Shown here piece after piece: positions 43,301 to 45,733 of a stretch of DNA of 64,000 bases. Each line of letters opens with the position of its first letter. Position 1 is the first letter of the stretch. This DNA comes from G963668655 sp963668655 (GTDB lineage: Bacteria > Myxococcota_A > SURF-8), in assembly GCA_963668655.2 (NCBI GenBank), contig CAXXPQ010000002.1, positions 186,001 through 250,000 of the forward strand, in the 5' to 3' direction. The position numbers and the translations under genes were made by a program. Below the pieces are notes generated by a model, which saw nothing but the letters and a program-made list of their open reading frames with translations, did not search any database and was not told the DNA's origin.

Positions 43301-45661
43301 CTGCGTGCCTGGAAAATCGGCAGCGATAGAGTAAGTAAAATTCGCCAACGCATTGCCGGAACGCCCGAAAGCGGAATTCTCTTCGGTTCCTTCGTAATCC
43401 TCAGCAAAGCTCCCATCTACGGTCTGGGAAGACTGGACCACGCCGTCGATCAAGAGACTTGCCGAGACTCCATGGGTCATCAAATCGTCGAATATCGCGA
43501 TCTGCACCGCTGCCGAAGAACCGCGAACCCAGGTATCTCCGTTTTCGGGTGCGTTGAACGTCACGTCCGGCGAAGAATCCTCCAACACTCTTACGATCAC
43601 GGAGGACGTCCGGAGAGGACTGTTTCTGTAATAACCTTTCGCCCAATACACGAGACTGCGCCCCCCCATCGTGAGGGGAACGTTGTAATAGGCCCGCCAG
43701 ATCGGCTGTATCTGTGTTTCGGTTGTGCCCGTTGTTTCGTTGATAACGCTGATACTTCTTGAAGTTCCATTATACGTAACACCGACCATTTCCCCGTCGA
43801 TGTAAAACTCAACACGGTCGAACGCATCATAGTTGTTATGCGTTTCATTGTTGGTTCCCGTAACGATCAAGGCGACCCGATCTCCCGCAATGAAGCTGTC
43901 GCCGGCGACGGGACTGATATTCTCAATGCTCACGTTCGTATTCCCGGCCTCGCTTATCCGGGTCAGAACTTCCGAAGAAATCGCCGTGTTTCCGTTTACA
44001 TCCGTAGCTTCGGCTTGGAAAACGATCGAAGACTGCGAAAACGAATACGGAACCTGCAGAACGAAATCGTATGGAGATGTCGAGTCCGAGCCGACGCGAT
44101 TCCCGTTCATGAAGAAATCGATGGAGTCGATCCCGATATCGTCCTCTGCCAGAGCGCGTAACGTGAGATTGCTTCCAGGAGTGGTCTGAGAAGGAGCATA
44201 GCAGGCAACGGCAGGAGCCGCATCTTCCACGACGACATTAAGGGCCGCTTCGCAAGCCTCCCCTGGCAGCCCGCATTGATCGTTCTCCGCGCTCAATTCA
44301 ATGCTTCCTCCGGCGGGAGTCGCAGCGATTCCTTTCGTAAAGCCCATTTCATTGATCGTAACGAAATCGGGATTGGAGGAATAAAAAGCGGACCCGAAGA
44401 ACGGATCGTTCACGCAGGCGATTACGCCGTCCGAATAGCGCCCCAAGAGTTTGAATTGTCTACTGAATCCGACTCGGTTGAAGGTAACCGTCGTCCCCGA
44501 ACTCGCGCATCGCTCCAACCAAGTGCCGCCCTGGGGGTTGATTTCGAAGCAAATCTCTTCCAAACTGCCGGCATCCGAGACGATAACGCTCGAAGTTGTT
44601 GTCAATTCACCGTAACGCGCCGTAATCGTGGCGCTTCCATTGCTCCTGGCAATTACCTGGCCGGATTGCGAAACGAAAGCGACATCTGAATGATCCACCG
44701 AGAATTCATAGTCCAATTGTCCGCCGGAAAGGGGAATTTCCCGCCCGTCTTCGAATCTGCCGTACAGGGAAAGCACCGTGTCGTCCAAAGACCCCCACAG
44801 CACCAAGGGATCGGGGAAAATCGAGATGGATTGAATCGACAGATCGGCTGCGCCATCGATGTACCCGTACCAGTTTCTGTTTGTCTCATTGCCCCAGATA
44901 TCTGTAATGGAAATATCCGCGATAATCAGCCCATCGGACGAAACCTTATTTGGAACATTGTCTTCGCCGATACTCGTGGAGAAAATCACTCTGGCATGCT
45001 GCTCGTCACCATTAAACGTCACGGTGGATCGACTGAACAGGAATCCATTTTGAGCCGCTGCCTGAATGTTTCCTCCCAGCCGGGCTAATTCGTATTTAGA
45101 CACTCCGTATACGAAAACGGTGGCATCCCGCAATTGACTGCTATCGGACAGATCCATCGAAAGACCCACCTGGTCCGTCTCGGTCGGTCCATTCCGATCA
45201 CAATCAACCGAAATATTCGATATTACCGGAGGAGAGGTTTCATATGTATAATACTCTGATCGATGACCAATCGTTTCTCCTTGTGCATCCAACGCCCTGG
45301 CGCTGATCTGAATGGCGGTATCCGTTCCAAGCGATTCGCCGACAGAGAAACTTCCGCAAAACCAGGAACTATCCCGTTCACAGCGTCCGTTCGCTACGGT
45401 ACGTCCCTGATAATCCACGTTCTTTGATGAAGAGGAGACCGAAATATCGAATAGGATGGATTTTACTTCGTCCCCATCCGTTTTCGCCGAAACGGACAAT
45501 TTTCCCGACGATCTCTCGAACAGTTCCAGGCGAACGTCCCGGATGGAAAGATTGTCCGGAATGGCAAGTTCCGCGCCGAAAATTCCGAATAACAGGAAAA
45601 TCAGCAGGGCGGCGACTCCGGTTTTGTTTAATAGCGTCTTTCTGCTTCCGATACAGAACAT
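13373..45661 (-). CDS. Giant exported Ig/propeller/IPT multidomain protein (about 10,760 aa)
   Basis: A single uninterrupted frame of over 32 kb. The frame is open from a TTG at 45,700, but ATG at 45,661 is preferred because AGGGGG lies 6 bases upstream. Approximate residues: signal segment (10-35, hydrophobic GVAALLIFLLFGIFG); Big_2-type domain (274-360); about 21 Ig-like domains (480-2965), each opening with a DxxPPxV-type linker and carrying ASDDxGI; seven propeller/SbsA-Ig/IPT-TIG modules (2970-7620); Ig domains (7640-8190); propeller-like region (8190-8490); Ig (8490-8880); propeller-like region (8890-9570); Ig (9570-10085); Cys-rich repeats (10087-10537); and an acidic DGDxD linker with a 12-Cys C-terminal tail. 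No autotransporter barrel, LPXTG or obvious type I secretion signal is visible. It is probably a surface or extracellular structural or adhesive protein; the ligand and export route are unknown. The frame is gapless and lies between two foldase lipoproteins. Confidence 0.9.
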   Translation of the reverse strand: MFCIGSRKTLLNKTGVAALLIFLLFGIFGAELAIPDNLSIRDVRLELFERSSGKLSVSAKTDGDEVKSILFDISVSSSSKNVDYQGRTVANGRCERDSSWFCGSFSVGESLGTDTAIQISARALDAQGETIGHRSEYYTYETSPPVISNISVDCDRNGPTETDQVGLSMDLSDSSQLRDATVFVYGVSKYELARLGGNIQAAAQNGFLFSRSTVTFNGDEQHARVIFSTSIGEDNVPNKVSSDGLIIADISITDIWGNETNRNWYGYIDGAADLSIQSISIFPDPLVLWGSLDDTVLSLYGRFEDGREIPLSGGQLDYEFSVDHSDVAFVSQSGQVIARSNGSATITARYGELTTTSSVIVSDAGSLEEICFEINPQGGTWLERCASSGTTVTFNRVGFSRQFKLLGRYSDGVIACVNDPFFGSAFYSSNPDFVTINEMGFTKGIAATPAGGSIELSAENDQCGLPGEACEAALNVVVEDAAPAVACYAPSQTTPGSNLTLRALAEDDIGIDSIDFFMNGNRVGSDSTSPYDFVLQVPYSFSQSSIVFQAEATDVNGNTAISSEVLTRISEAGNTNVSIENISPVAGDSFIAGDRVALIVTGTNNETHNNYDAFDRVEFYIDGEMVGVTYNGTSRSISVINETTGTTETQIQPIWRAYYNVPLTMGGRSLVYWAKGYYRNSPLRTSSVIVRVLEDSSPDVTFNAPENGDTWVRGSSAAVQIAIFDDLMTHGVSASLLIDGVVQSSQTVDGSFAEDYEGTEENSAFGRSGNALANFTYSIAADFPGTQLSVQAEVTDSGGNTVLTAPVTVLMADNSGPQVEMLRPMNGMQTSVGRTVGLEATAVSLVGIDTVEFWVDLDASDGIDNYAIHSVLRSPPYTQSLFIDREWSGKTVSIKARATDKLGESAWSLARNIGISEDDTAPSLGLVCPDVGASEHPVTRDLLISAGGFDDVGIESVRVLIDDTVVFTTSNPPTGMYGEDSFLIHYFHPAAELTVGRELRILVQASDNAGNIGSTQVAVVTIVADEPPVATWLYPSDSQLQQMPQGMDFIVGLDVSDDVALKEVRLTFFDGLSIVSEEVRTTTPYQFSLSAPLDDTSPYESMERTLLAIVKDSNNQTTTIQKDVTFVPDGQKPSVGFLFPSQSMSLTAGSDLTFRISASDNIGIETVQLFREETSRVLIGAATRVLGSSDLFPEYRKTVTISEAASYPETRTFVAIATDLQGNVSEASVEIGVVGNQPPEIFVQSPAVGENFTEGEPITLTYMVSDEGAIQEVRVLRGTLDGTIVEYTEFGVLPVRYTDFHTIILPAPPTESPSIAIYAMDDQGEEVTHTIDLNITTDNVPPVVALDVPELEEGSSLQVQVSNALSIVVSASDDTYLEKAELIIDGVNEPSVSFAKSNVQEEVEYLPDPNQLGRVIMRRRYFADFAGRFTCSESFAGTSKEVRVRVYDGGGNIADAVFRIDIAPKTNPLPRISLLSPLHDLDSGEKDFKVQVKATDEDLYSLDVSFQGKSYREVVESDSQRSLEIEFTDDAPLLEAEETLRKLHIIIIAEDANGQRQRQESDITVRSDSPPEVSIQYPNDDVFYIEDTYPILVKATDNTEVSEIALAVADGSFINADKTGNTMDYLYGIHSETELDTFSLTMNSGEEDSCQHSYNFGNKEETDTDGDVDEEETTSDTPTSDFQFAFENSPLPDNMENLELRFEPSEGSAIATISCEWIFSFAEGDDQTGNDDIYIGNSLTIPWPSQGDPNHLNVVCSAEDAAQGVVLLPVDRLDLYLSSGRLIRSTMKMSEDRFFELQFDKPSSHLNTEFSFSLFDLDEPDAGTVRSLTAMAWDNTRQWSYDFHEVELATDDESPVVTIGSVVGPAVKGGYLELPVSLTDNLAVEYVRISHRTPEGLWIPSAASFARSSDEGRKEWSRNIPFRVPLEWSAGSIEIKATGVDPADNAGFASVILPVQENNKPRIAFTKIKTSWRTYDYDELTGRALDILADDEIEVFCSAKDDSGLQKVEMRFADQLYQNSYSEPFFSKAYKNVRSGIQFEVGSELAGSMVRLSAMALDSSNESTETSLILNIVAPTAPVAAMTHPRVGAEIMAGSVNLQLGVLAADDTRITHVKFHINGIVVANSYDPSSLELVGETSQDPEIQEAYLEMQVERPGLDWDDIKDTGGHFSRFIHVPPGILQCESFTDGICDTPAIVMARIRDMDGHIREVSTPIYLTQDTTGPTVVIQKPSIEEDFHEAEKVRVEAYAYDAVAISRLEFFHGDAAAIAGGSISPFFVANDLPQQDFCTGQSYNVCSPVQTTKFVMPTLADLGETGLSHPYSVGVRAYDVNGNASDITQVSIDAIQDDPPSQAAILSPKPGDPAIKGTERIFSISYQDDVGISRAELIEDRDSVETVVCTSHTAPYSLSVPIDEYETRNEISFKVRIFDTFAAAVPSAALSHFDESTWVTLTVKDDEPPLVSIYEPHDGDTVVEGQALLVAVSANDDVGVNSVTLTIEGLEQETIRRGIVTSPYAFSIPIPSGSAGRSFTLQAHAEDTKGQSGASPVLNLSVVPDSEPPYDVALIRPQGGGVVRTESVLCEVEAADNVGVTSIQILAASPGDIATSDPVAVLTGAPYHYNLPLTNVDFDGIDSLAIQAVAYDRAGNNTRSNTVYLALLEDQPPVVQFSGPSSESTIYQGVETVLWAEAEDDIRVSRVEFLRESSPGSGQWTLIGSRWLLPYTQAYFPAVDSEQQTVTYHFKARAYDNGGQVGESSPLVLHAAPDMPPTISLIQPLEDTTLFEGDLLDLVAAASDDIGVEKVSFEVNGRVVGETSVSNGFYGQTPTYLYPYALPIGSSNGILNIVAIAYDFTGHSTRTDIRSIGSVLDTVPPRVSIIEPAAWTLVESGSAFEVRALVEDNAMAQVAYAKVDAGTEFSMTLAEGQIGDPALTFSENMVVSADPGSEFVLSVRGEDVSGNSGYSSSVSLESALPPIDSTSLGGGYRANALLLTPGESEFFAAGTLNLSGGFTDSYGFFDININAEEEVASKVYRYNIGSMTPVGLPFETTSGLPMAMSRLANDYIAVAIRGFFEGETEHPGSVLVLDPNETPMEKKSELELYQSEVCDMVLSDSIAFIALAFGGVQIVDLRDPSHPLSVGHLYIDGEARGLAVADKKLYVSAGTGGLRVHDLSMAGYPLAGFYDTPSLANHVVVKGNLAYVSDMGEDASVLVLDVSSSTDIRLVDRIATTSRRADRVAIGTYDLDTVGGMIFASTYLEDQDNQPTTAGILHVMDGEEAQVNVRGVLPDGAMDVSVSDESIFVAAGSSGIRRYQVGYLYPVEITPENGARRVALADRSVHLRFNRPVNADSVQNGLVIRAQDSTIGTPIDGSISVDGASVTFSATEDWPSNLDLYLILDSSIESADGLYSLKRTVTTFSTASEAGASPSILAIEPAFGPIDGGTAVTITASGIDANSQVTFGDQEVLFLEYEDVAGSVEDKLHVESPIGEEGPTVVEVINANQTSDIVFGGFVYLNDLAIDFLNPAVGSVGGGTPVEIVGYGFKPGMQILFDGVSAGNVNVLSTSVATCTTPDLGDFFGFVDIYVVHPEGANAYLPNGFLYSHLQAYDRIRNDPDLTCLNPQEHWPGCELAPRSSDELGRGMAAKVDLVSIDESDWLRLYVINRLSKGNPSQMTDTTLTQLNFNHLASSLSVLRVSKQPLSGEEDVQILGGVDLPIPLDARALAALDENTVFVAAVSADLPFLEVPFERNSWVVAINVSDPLQPVLDVSQPGVRFAGEPTDMSVQGNLLAVTTEANGIYLFNIDNPLRPWLIENRRKYVVDGIERTHRFTSVELADDRVFLGGDSISPYLLVGDLELPGLSLVDAVPQMVGNIGIHRNRLLAPQRYGSLGVIEINGGNSITLTESFSKNSLNGSSYFAAKEIGSLAVAAREKDYLEVVDLSSPVKRSLDAIPYHYESTVGDSASSDFYSTPSDIDFERDIVVVSHQRYKGIQGGISGTLNWSGMTILRMPYPYVIGVEPEAGATRVSSNAAVNLEFSVPVSYVTTDTLILRPDNGSATGGTPVAGTVTVGTDQRSAVFQPNANLAPGPYLVSFAPGIFSTEGHYPLIIPEVFRFSVMDSGEYSVPSLSCLRLGNIADCTESDKLAWGVMAGGTEVTLIGENFEAGMEVRFGDEPASCDSATFTSSHCKLTSPGSVRFGLVSIYATNEPGDSSAGKAVLPGAFLYAENLDIDTVSPAEGPVGGGTLVTITGNGFVLDEIEAAFVTSATNPPVEYPVNSQYVRVMSTTQLELLTPDGPLGWTDLVLRRNTQEDTKNQAFQFTEPISQQISLGALRVQDLVASGSRMFVAAGDTGLVTIDLSLEGDTDFIDINGDMRDDRILFNPMSFGSDYALGVDVDIQVDESGTRKVYAYLTTRQFDRYVGRLRKIDVSETDLPCTIDDHCSYGCETSSGYCKPHLVSTVDLDSTWADGVVARDGEILVAAGSKGLVRLASMVEPPFQTDAVAFDTGALALAAKENLIAVSSTTYNHQTRTLTEDDNDVIALFLLYNGLQETPLSTISYSALGLTFYQDKLLIAAGRDGFVYCDISDPAHPSDCQKVNPDNAWAYDIQMAGTLAFVAMGEEGVRVFDMAAGTPVYVYTIDDRTNGFADCLTLSGGHVFAGYDEGPNSSNGGTIQESNAPIFTLLGTNLPEDGMIPVEFVATDQPLEIRFSHQVDPASLSGQFALEKWDADWTSLPNWAAWTVSETGSTVTLTPPDNPALLADTRYRLTIDSEVKRLGRDQYLGSEQAFEFETASVLLALRPEIDRLASPARGASSGGTPIVIHGSDFVVGASVYIGDTAASAVAVQSENVIEAVTPPGNPGLADVKVVNPGGLRDVYYGGFYYYQSLTVSSITPKFGAPEGGTPFTLTGSGFLPSIGEWPRTQVYFDSVPAANITINNDGTITGTAPPGYFGDTRILIENNPQYSGGGAVQVWLDDQFRYGLPVLGQGQAASVRPTDILTDGLLAFTTTGNRSLGAEFSLDLGDFPVAGNYRIAMFDLSDPQFPLTSGGLNSLPGITELLSIKTAEQLNVLSLASDGEDTLDIPPYDIVPDSIEMVREGDYLYLANGSAGMTIIGLSTTGGILDYYDPRAMSLRSRIGNIPEYMVTSVDVEGDIAYIIQNAYTLEGDIGPCGDNYQSLSFSNVKLVSVADSNDPHFLSDLAIPSGINGQPTDFKAYGELGVLATGETAEYVLYPATRCARYWKSVNSYVYSWPNVPGGVALYDLSGDPSVTGYVNLSHNIVDLAMEGDRVYAAAPNYGIYVIDISDVQNPVVSGSLAITTEQVSNPGSPMRLHVEGNTLVASSLDGSVQIIDISDRDNPQLFSAGNTASAYGCTPVNGFMACASGKKGVVTYDTPYIYLRHGSPKNGEQVPPSSDIVLTFNRRIYEDSLADFVSLEDETEEVPCEFQTDGYEVVGSNCLEASKSYTLTIMAGLASNSGEVLENSTAIQFETVESGALQPAIESASPHYVSNSGAQSITVHGSGFRTGDTLQVKIGGTVLTPSVTVIDEADIEFSMPTTEAIGMASMTVTDPSGLSDSRSGLLHVVPDLDQANYTLSREKGPLTGNSPVTLTADEAVFVSGSTVQVGGLDCLRVDVISPTEIFFATPSQFYPTAASVVVTRPNGESHEVGTFLYILPTENTFDLPGIPPAEPSEIAIQGEYLYAGYYNPTNAQKGVFIYDISLLSRPIYISKQTFSTRVRGLDVKDDMLLVAADSGGLFVLDIHDTEHPFITQTKGFLESATGVSFAEDSAFVSTANPADASGGRLVEIDLQSGGLTNLVNLPIVDQNSNPLDVIDVDAQAGSDLRVLLTSSVSSNIGNGLYLDVFQEDEGTTERIFRQKIWNVTSWNSLISARVELDGEYAYITMGDEIGVFRIDLLNEEADLVGVATPGEGLTGLAFNSGTVYVASTDSELDLAGIRTGLFNVVGSSPEANALASVNAEIEIRLSQPVQEDSVQGVNGFRLLELPSEAEVTGTIEVIYELYGSRIHFVPSSSLSSNTSYRIVAGAELTSFSGRKLNSPCTPEQHQLGTCDVPGQAEEIEFQTAGVGEYPPSISSISPRYLFVDGLDADGQPQTVTIEGEGFALGSCSTPGVEVRIGGEVASLDCGGTNSETMLQVVVPICQTDPGSVGLTVTNLGNGASDSVLGAAIYKHHLDLGTLSPKYGDVEGGEIISLSGIGFLPDVEVHAIQLVEGSPVERKAGRVWLSSTEYLIFSAPAGDPGLADIQVTIPSTGESSVLEDSYRYGTGAVAEYSGDSMQSVFVDGMHAFALIGGNISQVDREGALLSSNMESDKAEFVTLDLSNPTEPEEIARIVISNTESGLAMSYDPESKRIAVAVGDDGFDIIDVSLPAEPVHELRKNISAFVNDVELVGDILFIGTDSGVEIWSNRIGEQWIPLGSESFDGGATALKRHGKYLLVAEAGSGSPATPRFWLCDAMASGITKLGSGIILSGSASAIDAYGDLAAVTTDTDQVYLIDIESPMNVVTRSAITLTNSEGLAYQSGYDAHLFPARLLVAASFGKIIDYDLTDPLNPVQANRYLHYGDATSLSVYGSKIYATEIHFTNGVEEFENPVPADGDSAGSLSGGVQVIPADNLHILHTEPTDGVIGCDESIRIQFDRLLDPASVSSATFALMDGETSIDLTISTDSTATGSLVELIPSIELDPQTEYQVEVDAALTSLDQKTLGQSISLDFETTVCGSLRPSVESVVPRFGSVDGGEPLTISGENFMSDVRVLIGGTDVGPAQVHLNGTRIEVTAPAGSAGPAGVEVINLSGTTETLSGILFGGYYYVETPTITSISPSRGEVDASTRVEIEGTGLFEGTQITVEGIAASDVEVESLNHISFTMPNGIVGQADITVSNPGSESYTMQNGYTYTLHKIHTTPLGYASGSIALEGDVLYSSNGSDIVVYDIANPSDPVSLCRYTDPSMDLLYFTLSEKYLLVEGGVSSSSRFRLFRRDVPCSSGQVYSPIAQLSYYYPSGYGTKGREVGDELVFLSKQSYGMDVYSIAQIEDGEIEAFKKIPGYFRQIGHSNGVLHAVQYELSDDPMRLVAISTRSNDFPVLASIELGIETSTVLRVEGNEIIVSGTSGVEGYRFQDDHYEVLFRNPIGTEWNLNRLDLRGVLGCYVIGNDSEHSASIIDISNGYRFLTKAFVLGSQIGQCVIGDSTLVFVEGGRLNFFDLPYTNILKRKPISGGVIPPDGSIELTFSDNTDHSQVSVNAQCETQSIDWSETWFGDTYVRSPLQSNGGDCLLSVNLPPTDYLGSEYPASYTYDYLISSGTVNAVTRPEIIAITPDYGPTYTEIPVAITGTDFGQNAGDLHIYSASGDIPVPVDSWSDTLISARLPADGTEGPATIVLARPDDESFTLIAGFHYVEPLQVTDISGTQIPAIEPIKIRAYQGSTLTLTGSGFNNQVDLVIGTTTVNGSLSCPNSTSTNMVCQIPAIPLGTYDLKLTKPMAEDLVLEDALQAWDFTAPEVVGSQPMVKIVGATEAVPLNSFNDFEVPVNVEYFEISFSEPLDTTTVNAASFYLTGTTSTYQFESGNSVVRLIPTAALQEESTYWLVVKDEITDVVPYSNALAEERSYLFHTLDENPPDVVTLWDRDLDLQILSSRNFRSAQPINWFMKFEGEPFPDICDSWISVGSTNLTGWGGTCDSPESRTFSGVMPVVESGFQTVVITYTGKDQVGNLTTQTMDIEVYADLPPSIARLETGDGQNTYVEGHAFPVSFDVRDDIEVVETRLYVQVGGNTLFETVTTSFGTPVTVMEEGNILYEYNGLTLDAILWDIPDGEAALADIWIRVKDNLGQTADNSGNPLQVTITRDVEPPVVSLLEPTDGTTFDPGSEIRFFAAATDVHDVLQGIFFQNVGGVRTALDGMPQMNPPYMTTMTAPASPGSYTFGFYAQDENGLGSPDNCDGGLYSDNCVEITVSVQDRGQNPSVIFVRPDIGETLLEGRPIEAELLNLHEFPISTIEYKWEAEGVEHTEGPSSDLYHTYNTIPLLMAGQTELSVNLIAEAYLPSGAADIATVSVKIIDDPTLSSPADHVTINLWPDHEEGIFAGTTAQALMEMEPGWEGVSEADSTLTVKYDLGAGEVVIAEAPLGEVVNFVVPLEAAGHNLVLQADLNLFNNVDWGGGVVSQASTTRSVSVMPLQTMVEPTALTLSELVNEKIVDVVNGNGNLFIATEGLGRSANLKAFDISNLQNVSLTGTANLGVGEVVGIEIRHGNIIIGLNRNGYGELLRINPVPSAGTLTNLGTQMFAEEILSLSGFDKGIVAVTEYGITLFGPTLDLLARTELSENLPAENSDVVVCGANLIQKNANQLEAFLLTNVLTGNAQTAEWTEEIEDGEIFCIDDQLQLVKEGAIATYNPTNGNVLSNLELASLSSPIGAVSDIHADGQWLWMAYPEGRILIDRNSGKTALFLPGSEPRVLRDRDQLIAYSEESLQILALDRLALTPTIAVATSMQNRKLGEWVDLAFTIGQDTIPYNAYNIEVNIDGSPVDTINSNDHMMVRLPGAAGQHTLDAGLYDTSGHVVSISQENFSLTSDDWALESGDIHVTTAFNPVAYGTDLPITVSTDSIQNVGEVFVEIHDGASIVETLPAKTTAPFTFTWTVSSLTTPLYARAVVKDPSGNSVSPSVETEFSVISITESYVTSVHFSEPDTDTIGFSLSVFEGIEMPLRATVSDSTDLSHVEFDLHDRKVSSRTPDGNDEYGLTWTVPVGSGLSTYEISAVAVDIYGRRGPETVLTIQASDDTSGPTLSDLSYSPVGDILSENGRITASATWSDQSAVILTEYLICHSEVGQAHECPGSSDEAVDFWTQEPLIYDIPSNWSKGDRVSLVVRGHDIAGNTSTTSHQWRVGCSSQGFSSTEALKLLEGNFKAMAAFGDFLVAADSGRLYSWRWDGINPPESKGYVDIPNVVDIQAYNGMIAALGSNGLNLIRQEVLFNETGSVPVYSRWMPMGGDTAYTSVQPIKMVLKGNYGRIFVWKYGETRDYLVDLTNLRTPQRKQIVDTSVYYRSQSELSQDVDFLNDTMVIVGENLLQIRWYNTFGLNYYAHDSSRVGCSSAYTACRKSWNFQRSEWTDITAVDFSEDYRMTVASNGMLYLYEFANQNLSSRNWRIDPIGSLAVGNEIHRILRIGSSLILGTDNGVKIVNETYPSRPFIEDHFLEGKNVRRVDLNNGRLMVATDSGIFSLTLPESNPGQEIVLVADGGESDTILDAAYQDGVLFVAADSRGARKFNLSDLNISTSSEELLNESGSPFISDNATQIGVTSQGHIFAGRDNGGFEMGDLVFNESGDWRVDPASIAASPALSTTYPEMQWLEYSRKYFYNWDRGEGMESEWVGLSDNRLFALRYFTNGGYSNRTASEYYYIFDGLGGTPHRGIGQWKSHLYIGAGVEGIKVFWFYSNWNQAEQTQVLSVEDSLNPGQNVAVEDLCSNGDRLFVLAADDTLRVYDLTDSSNPMLLHNIPAPAAAFEVEAFGNLIGVVTTQNQAWITDISDPGDVAWQQIPIDYAPKGIRVKKDMIVTYGHETGSLVAGRWSVFRYRNTTTEPYFTQQLYTSNRYPLEPGTTLKFLNIAFDEGTYAQANVWLGEQLMWTDDKPYRLAEFALPDTVAIGDTANFRFEVQDRDGNTAEKTIEYTIGEYQEETISIGWTLPTVTQYWVPHRTVQQGVNLSYFPAGHVELTLTLDGIALEVLPTTSQYTVLDVVVPEPQHTSGYRNVPFCVRASHISGANSQVCRTIRWYADADGPAVASLQTTPSPTVCGTEKVLYTDLMPYDVEVNATDSLSGMAYVELQENDQVVARQVGEFLSHSYEDYSGTDVTFRAVGEDLSGNVSEQTESFMLRVNTDPTATFSTAPLGGIEEGETRSIEVSAGDDCRVEHVEFYQDGTLVVSDADSPFIFDFTAPVFPDASRNVDLEFIAYDDLGSTGSTGVETISVAENTPPTLTVALESVIRGNGSTVYMQPGFQCVSCLDVTIDDSTTRLLHSLQVSFASSSNPETPLHSEMREDVSSPAQFGFDFWTFSSVPQNGDELLLTVTADDQKNIVQTVITVAVVDCSDSLDCTLDSLNHDTGVCTHTIDAGTCLIDGVCFEHGAENPANSCMECAAASNNSWTADDSNSCDDGLFCTVADHCTTGVCVGSTKACTEEPSDIPCTTDTCDEATDSCLHYVSSGNCLIEGQCYVHEALNPANSCEECDSGYAMQWTADDTNECDDGLFCTAMDECQAGACVGSGNACDDEKTCTIDQCEESTDTCTNTLEAGNCMIDTACYVEGDVNPSNGCEECNSSAPNAWTIDNSNTCDDSLYCTVNDYCESGTCVGDARVCNDDLICTIDSCDEELDACVYSPNGVYCAIDGYCYTENQQNPENSCLECRLDNPSEWTSDDSNTCDDSLFCTINDRCDSGSCVGDPYVCSEPDFNCGSYQCDEDLDACEITVDSGYCYYDDTCILEGESMGNDGCVVCNPSFDPFAPYNVSDGTACGDEGFCVLQACSSGICQTEGRRDCSPDPLPEYPEDPAPIEQCITDGGWDSTAIHNTLAPNCELVIGCFIPPDQQMDWCGCLNETYPLYLSDSDLQDGQGYDGLIDCIIGTVNVNDGITTEEQSQLCTNLLLCMAPPSDGDIDADTDSDGEAASDGDLDDEPDIDLEAESEETGCGITGWIDPAMESACAGECSGWLVACPEIPDFCNCMGICKNIMDQGWAAAQAYLTCAQQDCNRITCCRPDTPACE
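14050..15400 (-). repeat. Five Cys-rich repeats near the C-terminus of the giant protein
   Basis: Five repeats of about 85 residues, each with the order C.IDG.CY, NPxNSCxEC, W..DDSN.CDD, LFCT..D.C..G.CVG and CT.D.CDE. The fifth copy is more diverged (GNDGCVVC). The pattern predicts disulfide-rich extracellular domains. The block is followed by a Pro/Asp-rich linker and a separate 12-Cys terminal segment after the acidic DGD stretch (13,600-13,720). Confidence 0.8.
22790..36750 (-). repeat. Seven composite propeller / SbsA-Ig / IPT-TIG modules
   Basis: Seven successive modules of about 1.7-2.2 kb. Each consists of a region of about 400 residues with LVIVD-type repeats (for example VAAGDTGLVTIDLS, VYVSAGTGGLRVHDLS), an SbsA/Big_5-type Ig domain (E....A..V.....V.L.FN.PV), and two IPT/TIG domains (I..I.P..G...GGT.V.I.G.GF). 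SbsA-type domains begin near 35,735, 33,620, 31,640, 29,480, 27,790, 25,775 and 24,010. The last module ends with an additional SbsA-like domain near 23,000. The LVIVD segments probably fold as beta-propellers (inference from family). Confidence 0.75.
36760..44220 (-). repeat. Block of about 21 Ig-like domains in the giant protein
   Basis: Roughly 2,490 residues made of consecutive Ig-like units of 95-130 residues. Each begins with a linker such as DSSPDVTF, DEPPVATW, NQPPEIFV, DDEPPLVSIYEP or DQPPVVQF, followed by G..V..G..V.L...ASDD.GI..V.....G, and ends near A.D..GN.....V. The copies are divergent at sequence level, so the array is old or diversified. An acidic insert (DTDGDVDEEET) interrupts the eleventh unit near 40,650. 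Confidence 0.8.
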
Positions 45662-45733
45662 AAGATACCCCCTATCAATAGGCGGGAAGATTGGTATCAA
45701 TTTTACCCGAGACCCTTGGTTCTTTTCGGCGGC

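Noticed and set aside
13424..45663. Plus-strand open frames of 60-330 codons opposite the giant gene
   Set aside because: None shows a recognisable domain or ribosome site, and all lie antisense to the repeat-rich giant frame.
45662..45700. TTG at 45,700 as start of the giant gene
   Set aside because: The ATG at 45,661 has a strong AGGGGG site at proper distance and gives a normal signal segment; the extra 13 residues are unlike a signal peptide.
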